Below, in pieces: positions 42,810-50,797 of a stretch of DNA of 64,000 nt. The notes under the pieces are model-generated. The model was given only the letters and a program-made list of their open reading frames with translations, made no database searches and was not told where the DNA came from. This DNA comes from Caballeronia novacaledonica (GTDB lineage: Bacteria > Pseudomonadota > Gammaproteobacteria > Burkholderiales > Burkholderiaceae). The stretch's first letter is position 1. Every line of letters begins with the position of its first letter. The stretch lies in assembly GCF_900258035.1 (NCBI RefSeq), contig NZ_OGTP01000004.1:248001-312000 (forward strand), read 5' to 3'. A program made the translations under genes and the position numbers.

Positions 42810-45665
42810 TCAGGCCTGCTTCAGCCTCAACCCCACCATCTCGGGCTCGCGCAGGGCGATCGACATGTCGCGTGCCCGGCCGACTGCCTCGTCGCGGCCG
42901 CTTACGTCGAGCTTGGCGAAAATGTTCTTGAGATGCCACTTCACCGTCTCCGGTGAGACGTTGATGACGCGCGCGATCTTCTTGTTTGGCATGGCTTGTG
43001 CCACTAGGCTGAGCACTTCGATTTCTCGCTCGCTGAGCGCCTCCATCCGTAACGGTTTGCGGTGAGGCGCGGGCATCGGCGCGCGCTTCGATGCCGCCAG
43101 GACGCGACGCACGTAGAACGCGATCACGGGATCCAGGACATCGTCGCGAAGCATTCGGTCGAGCAGGTTCGGCGCAAGCGGTGTTGCGTCGAGCAGCGAG
43201 CGCACGACTCCGGCGCGATGGGCGAGTGTCACGGCCGTGTGCAAATGCGCGCGCGCGGCTGCACCATATCCCCGCGCCTCCTTGGCAACGGCAGCCTGCA
43301 TGTGCAACCCGACCAGACGCCGTCGCTTGTTCGAGCGCGTCGCGCGCTCTAGGAGGTCGTCGATCGCGAGGGACGCGCCGGTATAGTCGTGCTCGCTTAA
43401 CATCACGAGCACACGGCCATGCTCCGCGAGCGCCTCCAGCTCCGCCTTCACGATTTCGCTCGGACCGAGGTGATGCGCCGCGGCTGTCTCGATACGGCGC
43501 AGCGTCGTGTGGGCGAGATCGGTTTCGTCCAGCGCCAGTTGCGTGCGCAGACGCATGATCAGCGAGAACACGATCAGCCGGTCGAGTCCGAGACGGGTGC
43601 CGTGGTCTTCGAGGCGGTCGAGCCAGGCCTGCGCTTCGAGGTGACGCCCGCTGAACCAGTGCGCTCCCGAAAGTGCGAAATGGGCGCGCAGGACGATGTC
43701 GGGGATCGCCGTGCGCTCGAGCAGGTCGATGCGTGGCTCGAGGAGCTTGCCGACGGCGTCGAGCTCGTTCATTTCGTAGAACACATGGCCGAGCGCGCCG
43801 GCCGCCATCGATGCCATCGCAACGAGCGGTGCGCCGGCTTCTTCCGCTTCCTTGAGCACGCCGCGCAGCACCGGCTCGGCCTCATTCGTACGGCCGTCGA
43901 TCATCAACGCAATACCGTTGATGCAGCGGCAGGCGAGCGACTGCATCGGCGCGCCGTGGTGGACGTTGGCAGCGTCGAGGATCTTCCGCATCGATCCGAA
44001 TTCGCCGCGGCACATGTACATCCACGACAGCACCGTGCTGCCGCTCGTCTTCATGCGGTCGGTCGCACCCGGCGGCGCGTCAAGCAGCCGCTCGTGCATC
44101 GCATGGATCGCATCCGGGTCGTCGCGTTGCAGCGCAAGGCCCGCGCGCATCGCATCGAGCGCGTAGCGCTCGTTCGCGTTTGCACGCTGCGCCTTCGACT
44201 CGAGTTGGTGCAGTGTGCACTCGAGCGCCTCGTACTCGCGGGCGTAGAGCTGGAGCTGGCCCGTTGCCATCAGCAGCTGGAAACGCGTCTGTAACAGGGT
44301 GTTGGGCAGGTGGCGCAGAAGTCCGGCGAGCTGGCTCAGGTTGCCGCGAGCCATCAGATCCTCGCAGCAGCCTTCCACCATGTCGGCGGCGGCGGCCGGG
44401 TCGTCGGCCTGCACCGCGTGCTGCACCGACTCGTCGACATAGCCGTGCTCCCCGAACCATTTCCAAGCTGTGGCATGCAAGGCGCGACGACGTTCTTCGG
44501 GCCACGCGCCAAGGCGCTCGAGCAGCACTTCGCGCAGCAGCGGGTGCAGGCGATACCAGGTTTCGCGGTCGTGGCTCGGAATCTGCGCGATGAACAACTC
44601 GTCGGCGTCCATGCGATGCAGCCAGTTCATCTTCTCGGCGACCGCCCCGGAATTTTCCGCGAGACGCGCAGCCAGCGACGCGCAAAAGCGGCTCGTCACC
44701 GCCACGCGCGTTAGCAGGTCGAGATCGTCGGGAGAGAGATGGACGAGCACTTCGCGCTCAAAATAGCTCGCGAAAGCCTGTGCATCGCGTATCCGCACGC
44801 GCGCGTAGGACCCACCGCCCCGCTTGGCCTTCAGGTCGATTGCGAACAGTTGCAGGCCCGCGACCCATCCGTCGGCGAGCTCGTGCAGCGTTTGTGCGTC
44901 GCGCGCCTCGATGGCGCCGAGCTGTTCGCGCAAGAACTGCTCAGACTCCATCGGAGTAAAGCGCAGGTCGTTCAGATCGAATGTGGCCACCATATCGTGT
45001 GCTTCGAGACGGCTAAGCGAGAGAGAGACCGGCCGGCGCGAGCCTAACGCGAGATGCAGCTGTGGCGGCGCGTAGTCGAGCAACCATTGCAGCGCGCGTG
45101 CGATGCGGCTGTCGTCGAGCAGATGGGCGTCGTCGAGCACGAGAACGAGTTCGCGGTCGCGTACGGCAATCGCTTCTACGAGCGTGATGATCCAATGTTC
45201 GGCGGCGGCGAGGTTGTTGTTGTCGCGGCCCATCAGCAAGGTGGCTTCGCTCACGATTGCGATGTCGATCTCGGCGAGGCTCGCGAGCAGGCAGTCGAAA
45301 AAACGCGCGAGCGTGTTGTCCTCGGGCGCGAGCGACAGCCACGCGACGTCGAATTCGTGGCGCATGAGCGCCTTGCGCCATTGCAGAAGCGTCGTTGTCT
45401 TGCCGCTGCCGGCAGGACCGTGAATCAGCACGCAGCGCGCGCGGCGAGCGTCGAAGAGCCGCGCTTCGAGCGAGGCACGAGATATCAGCTTGCGGGCGCC
45501 TCGCGGGGGCATCAGCTTTGCACTGGGCACGTGCTGTCCGCAAAGGGAAGGGACGGCGGGCGCTTGTATGACGGTGTGGACATCGGAAATTCGGCCATCG
45601 TCGACTCGCGCTGCGGGCGCGGATGCCCAGGAAGTCGTGAAGGCGCATTTGTGCAGGGCATTCAC
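42810..45665 (-). CDS. MalT-like LuxR-family ATP-dependent transcriptional activator
   Basis: A 951-residue STAND-type regulator. The N-terminal NTPase has Walker A CVLIHGPAGSGKTTTLLQW and Walker B ELVLVLDDAH. The long middle is helical, TPR/MalT-sensor-like. The C-terminal LuxR helix-turn-helix is LSEREIEVLSLVAQAMPNKK to INVSPETVKWHLKNIFAKL. Such proteins are activated by a small inducer plus ATP and then oligomerise on promoters, so this is the best candidate activator of the acyl-CoA island. GTG at 45665 was chosen because GAGG lies eight bases upstream; a GTG at 45674 is too close to it. Divergent from the TetR gene. Confidence 0.88.
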   Translation of the reverse strand: MNALHKCAFTTSWASAPAARVDDGRISDVHTVIQAPAVPSLCGQHVPSAKLMPPRGARKLISRASLEARLFDARRARCVLIHGPAGSGKTTTLLQWRKALMRHEFDVAWLSLAPEDNTLARFFDCLLASLAEIDIAIVSEATLLMGRDNNNLAAAEHWIITLVEAIAVRDRELVLVLDDAHLLDDSRIARALQWLLDYAPPQLHLALGSRRPVSLSLSRLEAHDMVATFDLNDLRFTPMESEQFLREQLGAIEARDAQTLHELADGWVAGLQLFAIDLKAKRGGGSYARVRIRDAQAFASYFEREVLVHLSPDDLDLLTRVAVTSRFCASLAARLAENSGAVAEKMNWLHRMDADELFIAQIPSHDRETWYRLHPLLREVLLERLGAWPEERRRALHATAWKWFGEHGYVDESVQHAVQADDPAAAADMVEGCCEDLMARGNLSQLAGLLRHLPNTLLQTRFQLLMATGQLQLYAREYEALECTLHQLESKAQRANANERYALDAMRAGLALQRDDPDAIHAMHERLLDAPPGATDRMKTSGSTVLSWMYMCRGEFGSMRKILDAANVHHGAPMQSLACRCINGIALMIDGRTNEAEPVLRGVLKEAEEAGAPLVAMASMAAGALGHVFYEMNELDAVGKLLEPRIDLLERTAIPDIVLRAHFALSGAHWFSGRHLEAQAWLDRLEDHGTRLGLDRLIVFSLIMRLRTQLALDETDLAHTTLRRIETAAAHHLGPSEIVKAELEALAEHGRVLVMLSEHDYTGASLAIDDLLERATRSNKRRRLVGLHMQAAVAKEARGYGAAARAHLHTAVTLAHRAGVVRSLLDATPLAPNLLDRMLRDDVLDPVIAFYVRRVLAASKRAPMPAPHRKPLRMEALSEREIEVLSLVAQAMPNKKIARVINVSPETVKWHLKNIFAKLDVSGRDEAVGRARDMSIALREPEMVGLRLKQA

Positions 45666-45691
45666 GGTTAACACCTCATGACAGCATCAAT

Positions 45692-45709
45692 ATAGAATCG
45701 TCATTCTAT
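45692..45709. promoter_or_regulatory. Palindromic TetR-type operator candidate
   Basis: ATAGAAT (45692-45698), CGTC, ATTCTAT (45703-45709): a perfect 7-4-7 palindrome in the divergent region between the MalT-like and TetR-family genes. Size and position fit a TetR dimer site that would control both genes. Confidence 0.55.
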
Positions 45710-45800
45710 GTTTGGGTCACGTCGACTACAATCCCGATCGGCTCGGGGTTTGCCCTTGGAAGAACAAGCAAGCCCGCCGTTCTTTGGTGGATGCCACGTC

Positions 45801-46514
45801 ATGAGCAGTCTGACTCGCAAGATTCCGCGTGGCACGGCCACAGAGGCTCCTGCCCTTGCCACACTTGCCGAACTGCGCGCGTGGAGCGACGCGGGCCAGC
45901 TTCCGGAACTGCTTCCGAGTCGCCAGGAGCGCGGGATGCGCGCGGCACTCGCCATGCTCGAAGCCGGCATCGTGCTGCTGCGGGATCGCTCGCTCGATGC
46001 GCTCTCCGTCGAGGCGGTGTGCCGGGCGGCAGGCTCGACTGTTGGAGCTTTCTATGCGCGCTTCGAAAGCAAGCGGGCCTACTTTCTCACGATCGAGCGG
46101 GTGATCTGCCTGCGCGCGCAGGCGAGGCTCGAGCGCTTCGCGGAATCCCTCTCACACTTGCCGGCGAGCGTTGATCGATTTTGCGAGGAACTGGTGCAGA
46201 ACAGCGTGCAAGGGTTCAGGACGAACTTCGGCGTATTCCGCGCAGCCTTGCTGCATAGTCACGAGGACATGTGGACCCTCCTCCAGGCTACGGGTGACGA
46301 TTTCCGGCGCGTGCTCGGCGCGCGAATGGCGCCGCTGCTCGTTCACGTGCCGCGCGCGCAGCGCACGATGCGCGTCCAATTCGCATTTACAGCACTCATG
46401 GGCACGATGGTGCACATCGTGCTGAACAATCCCGGTCCGCTCGGACTCGCCGACGACACGCTGGAACAGGAGCTCGCGCGGCTCGTTCGCCACTACCTGC
46501 GTGCGGAAGATTGA
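45801..46514 (+). CDS. TetR-family transcriptional regulator
   Basis: A 237-residue repressor-type protein. The helix-turn-helix is in GIVLLRDRSLDALSVEAVCR and AAGSTVGAFYARFESKRAYF, the TetR_N signature. The ligand-binding domain follows (FCEELVQNSVQGFRTNFGVF onwards). The open frame reaches back to an ATG at 45708, but that start would lie inside the palindrome, so an internal ATG at 45801 is preferred; intermediate starts cannot be excluded. It probably binds an acyl-CoA or pathway acid and represses itself and the divergent MalT-like gene. Confidence 0.82.
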   Translation: MSSLTRKIPRGTATEAPALATLAELRAWSDAGQLPELLPSRQERGMRAALAMLEAGIVLLRDRSLDALSVEAVCRAAGSTVGAFYARFESKRAYFLTIERVICLRAQARLERFAESLSHLPASVDRFCEELVQNSVQGFRTNFGVFRAALLHSHEDMWTLLQATGDDFRRVLGARMAPLLVHVPRAQRTMRVQFAFTALMGTMVHIVLNNPGPLGLADDTLEQELARLVRHYLRAED

Positions 46515-46740
46515 GCGGGCCCTGGGGGTATCGCGTCGCAGCTTGTGTCGGGACGCCTGCGTTTTGCTGTTCGCAACGCCCCCGTAATGCGTGCCCGCTG
46601 TGTGACTGGTCAAGCATCGGGGGCGGATTTCGTTGATAGAAGGGGCTATCGCGCGCAATGGCGACGTCGTGCCGTTAGAGCGCGAGGCGCGTCCGTCGCG
46701 CCTTGTGGGTTCTAGCGCTTTGCCAAGGGAAGTCGTGCCC

Positions 46741-47856
46741 TCAGAATCGATGGGTCATACCGAGGACGCCAAGAATCTGTTTTGTCCCCGTCTGACTGAC
46801 GGTGTTGCCAACCCAGCTCATTGTCGAAGAACCATTGTTCTTGATGAAGCCAGCTCGCAGATATACGCTTGTTCGCTTCGAAAGATTGTGATCGTAGCCG
46901 AACTGAAAACCTAGCGCGTTGTCGTTCTGCGGGGAGCGAACCGCCCGTTCGATGAATGCGAGTTCGATCATATCGGCCGCGCTTGCCTGGATGTTCGCAC
47001 CTGCTTCGATCACACTGAACGAGTGCGCGAGCCCAGCGACGGCGACGGGCGAACCAGTCGGTGCGGTACCCGGCTGCGTGTAAGTGTAGTTGGCCATCAG
47101 TTCCACGATGCCGATGTGGTAGGCGAGCCCGGCCACGTATTGCGTGGTGCCCGGAAGAGAAACCGGCACGGGGGCGAGCGCGGTCGTTTGAGAGCCGTGC
47201 TGGTACTTGTAGCCAAGGCCCACGTACAGGTCGCCGATCGTATAGTTCAGGCCCACATTGAGCATGTTGCCAGTCGTGCCGGGCAATGGGACGTTGGTGG
47301 ACCCCGATAGTGCATACATCGCATACAGCTTGGCCCCGTAGAGGTTCGGCGACTGGTACATCACCGAATTGCTGCTGCGGCCCGTTGCGAACTGAGTAGC
47401 GAGCGTCGAGCGATCGAAGGCGAGCAGCGCTGCGGCGAGCGGCGAAAGCAACTCGTTCGCAAAGAATGGTTCGGTCGGATAAATCGCGTAGAAAGAGGGC
47501 TGATACTGACGTCCAAAGGTCAACGCGCCATACCTCGCATCGTTGAGGCCCACCCATGCCTGCCGATAGAACATCGTCGTGCTGTCGGCGAAAAACCCGC
47601 CGTTATTGGTCGTGAAGCCATTTTCGAGCGTGAAGATTGCACGCAGGCCATCACCGAGGTCCTCGCTTCCGCGCAGACCGAATGCGGACGCCGACGAGCC
47701 TCCGCTTCGCTCCGAGAAAGAATGGGTGCCCCCCCCGCTCAAATACTGCGCGAAGACGTCGACGGTTCCATACAGCGTGACACTCGACTGCGCCGCCGCG
47801 CTGCCCGCCGCGACGAAGAGCGCGGCGCCGCAAATACCGTGTTTCATGAAACGCAT
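46741..47856 (-). CDS. Gram-negative porin (Burkholderia OmpC-like)
   Basis: A 371-residue outer-membrane porin with an N-terminal signal peptide (MRFMKHGICGAALFVAAGSA, cleaved after AAAQ), then SSVTLYGTVDVFAQYL, the standard beginning of betaproteobacterial trimeric porins. Also typical are SAFGLRGSEDLGDGLRAIFT, the alternating beta-strand pattern and the terminal Phe (GVLGMTHRF). ATG at 47856 follows GAGGAGA; the longer frame from 47994 is not coding. Beside the island it probably provides outer-membrane entry of the substrate. Confidence 0.92.
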   Translation of the reverse strand: MRFMKHGICGAALFVAAGSAAAQSSVTLYGTVDVFAQYLSGGGTHSFSERSGGSSASAFGLRGSEDLGDGLRAIFTLENGFTTNNGGFFADSTTMFYRQAWVGLNDARYGALTFGRQYQPSFYAIYPTEPFFANELLSPLAAALLAFDRSTLATQFATGRSSNSVMYQSPNLYGAKLYAMYALSGSTNVPLPGTTGNMLNVGLNYTIGDLYVGLGYKYQHGSQTTALAPVPVSLPGTTQYVAGLAYHIGIVELMANYTYTQPGTAPTGSPVAVAGLAHSFSVIEAGANIQASAADMIELAFIERAVRSPQNDNALGFQFGYDHNLSKRTSVYLRAGFIKNNGSSTMSWVGNTVSQTGTKQILGVLGMTHRF

Positions 47857-48164
47857 TCGTGTCTCCTCTTTCTCATTTTTGGGGCCTGCTGGGGTGGGAA
47901 GAAGGCGAAGCATCCAGCGCGCGAGTGCCTTTAACTGGACAGAGCGGCTGCTCCGAGGCGCCCGTGCGCGATGTTTTGGCTCAGTAGTCTGCAACGATCA
48001 CGGAGCGCGCCACGCCGCCCTGCGCAGTTCATCGGGCGCGTCATTGACCCGCGCGAGCGGCAGACGCCGCGAGATCATTGCCTCGAAGCAGCGCTGTCTG
48101 TTCACGTGGAACGAAATACGGCGTGACCGTGGTTCGTAAGCTAAAGGGGGGGTGGTAGGCACAC

Positions 48165-48186
48165 GCCTCCCCGAAACGGGGAGGGC
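48165..48186. repeat. Island palindrome, copy 8
   Basis: GCCTCCCCGAAACGGGGAGG: perfect 8-bp arms (CCTCCCCG and CGGGGAGG) around AAA, the most regular family member. Confidence 0.7.
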
Positions 48187-48243
48187 GGGTTATCCCGGGC
48201 GCGTTTTTTGTTTCGTGACGGGGCGGGGAGTGGTTGGACCTTT

Positions 48244-48265
48244 CCCCCCAAACCGGGTAGGCGCC
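48244..48265. repeat. Island palindrome, copy 9
   Basis: CCCCCCAAACCGGGTAGGC followed by GCC. Same core as copies 1 and 6; 97 bp before the fossil acyl-CoA dehydrogenase. Confidence 0.6.
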
Positions 48266-48361
48266 TTCCCTTGCCGGGTGGTCCATCATGACCACGACCT
48301 TGCGACGCAGTTTTTTTCCAGCGCCGGCTGTCGCGTCAAATCTAGGGAACTCGTCGCTCAG

Positions 48362-48454
48362 TTGAACCGCACCGTGTCCCGCGAAGACCGTCGGACCCTC
48401 CGCGAAACGGTGCACTGCTTCTTTGAACGCGAGTGCGCGCCGCGCCTCACGCGG
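48362..48454 (+). pseudogene. Fossil acyl-CoA dehydrogenase N-terminus
   Basis: Encodes NRTVSREDRRTLRETVHCFF and ERECAPRL, matching residues 5-30 of the enzyme at 28649 (HRTVFREDHEMLRETARRFY, ERECVPRQ). The reading frame then runs without a break into SDR C-terminal sequence, so the rest of this gene, the thiolase and the first two thirds of the SDR were removed by deletion. Confidence 0.8.
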
Positions 48455-48660
48455 TCGACGACCGTCGAGAAGATGGCCAGCATCGACGGTCTTTACATCG
48501 AGATCGGCGTGCATCCCGACCAGATCGTCCGGGACGGAAAGGAACTTGCGTTGATTTGGCCCGACCGGTGTGGGGCAGGGTCCGTGTACCTATTCTGATC
48601 CCTCTGTCTAACTACCTAATGGGCCCGAGGCTGATCTCCGGAAGCGAACGCGGAGGCTTC
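48455..48660 (+). pseudogene. Fossil SDR C-terminus
   Basis: Reads KMASIDGLYIEIGVHPDQI, then GAGSVYLF, matching TVSIDGREIKVGLHPDRV and AAGAVYMFC of the SDR at 31064. After a frameshift near 48593 it continues LIPLSNYLMGPRLISGSER with GGF, matching CIPESNHVSGQTIICGGG with GGF. After the end, the bases AAAGCACC and GCGGTC echo the intergenic region between the intact SDR and synthetase genes. Confidence 0.78.
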
Positions 48661-48724
48661 CGAACCCGAAAGCACCCCGCGGTCGCGGCCGCAGCGTGGG
48701 TAAAAACAAGACGGAGGCACTCCT

Positions 48725-48838
48725 TTGCGTGTGAGTCAGGCGTTACATCGTTCGATCAAACAGCGTCCCAACAAGGTTCCGACTCGCTTCCGGCGAAGGG
48801 ACCAGACCGATCTTCGGCTAGGCGACTTTGTCCACGTC
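48725..48838 (+). pseudogene. Fossil acyl-CoA synthetase N-terminus
   Basis: From a TTG or equivalent start after GGAGG, MRVSQALHRSIKQRPNKVP matches MYMTQGLHRGLQQHPDKEA of the synthetase at 31993, and LRLGDFV aligns with REL-GTRV. The frame goes straight into dioxygenase C-terminal sequence, so about 480 codons of the synthetase were deleted. Confidence 0.72.
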
Positions 48839-48904
48839 TGGCCGCAACACTATGCGGTGCAGGACCGTTACCCTGGGGGACGGCCCATGATGCGCGACCC
48901 TCAT
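48839..48904 (+). pseudogene. Fossil TauD/TfdA dioxygenase C-terminus
   Basis: WPQHYAVQDRYPGGRPMMRD matches STQHYAVQDYYPAERQMMRA of the dioxygenase at 33661, including the distal iron-ligand His. The order ACAD, SDR, synthetase, dioxygenase is that of the intact operon at 28.6-34.6 kb. Confidence 0.8.
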
Positions 48905-48959
48905 CGGCAACTAGCCGTTTTACGCGGCGCGTTTCAGCTTCGTGTGCAAGGAGAGTGCG

Positions 48960-49685
48960 ATGAATAGACGCAAACCCGTGATGCAGTTTCTCATCGCCTT
49001 TGCGGCGCTCCTGACATTTCTATGTGGACTCGGCATCTGCTGCCTGTTGATGGTGCAGGACGAAATCGTGCATGTGGCGGCGTGGCGCGAGACCTGGCTG
49101 CCTGCTGTACGCGCGACCCTCGAGATGCGCGCTGATCTCAGGGGCGTGCGTCTTGCAGAATTCCGTCTCGCGACGCACTGCGAGACGGATCTGTCTGTCG
49201 CCGCCGAGCGGGCCGACGCGTTGCTCTCTCATATCCGGCGCGCGGCTCAAGCCTGGAAGGAAGAGAACGAGCGAATCGGGCGCAACCCCGTATTTGACGA
49301 TCTAACGGCGCGCATCGCGCATTACCTCGAGCTGGATCGTCAGGTGCGCACCCTCGCTGTGCAGAGCCGCGAGCATGAAGCGCTGGCACTGCTGGCCGGT
49401 GCGGCAAACGTGGAAGGCGAGGTGATCGAGGCAGATCTGGACTTGCTCGAGGAGCAGGGCCGCAGTGCGACACAACTCGAGGCGCGCGCGGCCGGGAGGA
49501 TCTATGGGTATCTGTTCGCTATGGTGACGGGCCTGTTGGTCGCCGTTATGCTGATCGCGCTCGCAGTTGTCCTTATCATCGTTCGAAGCATGGCCGCTCA
49601 GCAGGGAAATGCGCGCGCCGACAGCGCGCCTGCCACGGGCGTTCCCTCGACGTTTCGATATCCAGCACGGCGTGCCGACAACTGA
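48960..49685 (+). CDS. Membrane sensor with chemoreceptor-like four-helix-bundle domain, no output domain
   Basis: A 241-residue protein with membrane helix 1 at about 9-31 (FLIAFAALLTFLCGLGICCL), a periplasmic helical domain (about 35-180, with RETWLPAVRATLEMRADLRG, ELDRQVRTLAVQSREHEALA and EEQGRSATQLEARAAGR) like the 4HB_MCP sensor domain, and membrane helix 2 at about 184-208. Only about 30 cytoplasmic residues follow, so there is no HAMP or signalling domain. ATG at 48960 has AAGGAGAG eight bases upstream. It is either a C-terminally truncated chemoreceptor or a stand-alone sensor acting through a partner. Confidence 0.7.
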   Translation: MNRRKPVMQFLIAFAALLTFLCGLGICCLLMVQDEIVHVAAWRETWLPAVRATLEMRADLRGVRLAEFRLATHCETDLSVAAERADALLSHIRRAAQAWKEENERIGRNPVFDDLTARIAHYLELDRQVRTLAVQSREHEALALLAGAANVEGEVIEADLDLLEEQGRSATQLEARAAGRIYGYLFAMVTGLLVAVMLIALAVVLIIVRSMAAQQGNARADSAPATGVPSTFRYPARRADN

Positions 49686-50255
49686 GGCGTCCTCCACGCC
49701 GCAACTGGTTTTCGGGTGCCCCCGGCGTTCCGGCCATTCCAACGTCTTGGCTTCACTGCCGAGCCAATAGATGTGGCGAGTGCCCACCACCCACGTGCGC
49801 GGCAGCGGCGTCGGAATGCAGTCGCGTCGCAACTGTGCATCGCGGTCGAGATCTCGGCTGCGACCCAGCATCTGGGTGGCTCGATTTGTTCTTTGAACTC
49901 GCAGGGGCGCCAGTCGTCACCAGGTAGTTCGGTTGTTCAGGTGGCCGCCGCTTTTTGGATGCGAGCATCCGGCGTCGAGTTCCAGGGCTGAGTCGGACTT
50001 CCGCCGACAAGCGACGACCACGGCGCTCTTGCAGGCCTAGTCGCTTCGATATATAAGCCGGCTGAGCTGAATTCAATCGGCCGGCTTCCTTCTTTTTCGG
50101 TGTCGGACAAGGCCGATTTTTTTACATAAATCTACTTGTCCCCGTTTTCAAGCGGGCAGTGTGAGATTGGGTAAGTAGGGAGTCCAGGCCCGCAGGGATC
50201 GTTGCACGCGAGAGAGGAAAGGAGAAGGATTAAATCCTACTTACCGGAGGCTGGC
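49686..50255. other. Gene-free region
   Basis: No reliable gene. Frames on both strands (for example 49753-50076 minus) lack family features. It contains a terminator-like hairpin at 50055. The last 80 bases are purine-rich and lead into the ParD gene. Confidence 0.5.
50055..50098 (+). terminator. Terminator-like hairpin
   Basis: Stem AAGCCGGC (50055-50062) with GCCGGCTT (50080-50087), 17-nt loop, then CCTTCTTTTT. Oriented to end plus-strand transcripts coming from the sensor gene. Confidence 0.6.
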
Positions 50256-50504
50256 ATGAGAACGACCCAGCAAATGAGCATCACTTTACCCAACGAGATG
50301 GCCGAGTTTGTGCGCACAAACGTCGCAAGCGGCGATTACGCGTCTGACAGCGAAGTGCTGAGAGACGCGCTTCGCGCGCTCCGCGAGCGTGACCGTGCCG
50401 TCGAAGCGTGGCTGCGAAACGAAGTCGTCCCTACAGCGCAAGCAGGGCTGCGGATAGCCAGAACGTGTCAACGCCGAGATCGGCCACGAGCGGTCAGGTG
50501 TTGA
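50256..50504 (+). CDS. parD: ParD-family antitoxin, orphan
   Basis: An 82-residue ribbon-helix-helix antitoxin. The N-terminal DNA-binding ribbon and helices are TTQQMSITLPNEMAEFVRT and YASDSEVLRDALRALRERDR, followed by AVEAWLRNEVVP as in typical ParD/CopG antitoxins. The residues after about 65 (RIARTCQRRDRPRAVRC) do not look like the usual tail that wraps ParE, so the 3' end may be frameshifted. No ParE-type toxin frame follows on the same strand. CGGAGG precedes the ATG. Confidence 0.75.
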   Translation: MRTTQQMSITLPNEMAEFVRTNVASGDYASDSEVLRDALRALRERDRAVEAWLRNEVVPTAQAGLRIARTCQRRDRPRAVRC

Positions 50505-50797
50505 TCGGAGATTGCTGCCGTTTGAGCGACAGCAATACATCTGTAGCCGACGGACAACACCCTGTCTTACTCAAGTTGAAAGCGACCCTGATACGTCTCG
50601 CGCCCTTAACGTAAATCAAAATAAGTCTGTCAACCCGGAAAGTCCAGGCGGGAACGGACCCTTGGATCTTTCGATCGCCGAGTGAACACATTTATTCGCG
50701 ATCCGAACTAAATAGAATCGTAAATTCGCATAATTCCGCATTAACTTTGTCAACTCGTATTCTTGACTCCGAGTCACTGACTTAAGTATCTGGTCCC

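Larger units (their letters stand above)
47857..48361. other. Intergenic region between porin and fossil operon; two palindromes
   Basis: No gene recognised. It holds the porin promoter and island palindrome copies 8 and 9 (48165-48186, 48244-48265), the same pattern of two closely spaced copies seen upstream of the central operon at 28447 and 28528. Confidence 0.55.

Noticed and set aside
12453..48265. Reading the short GC palindromes as a CRISPR array
   Set aside because: Copies are kilobases apart, with no regular spacers and no cas genes in the window.
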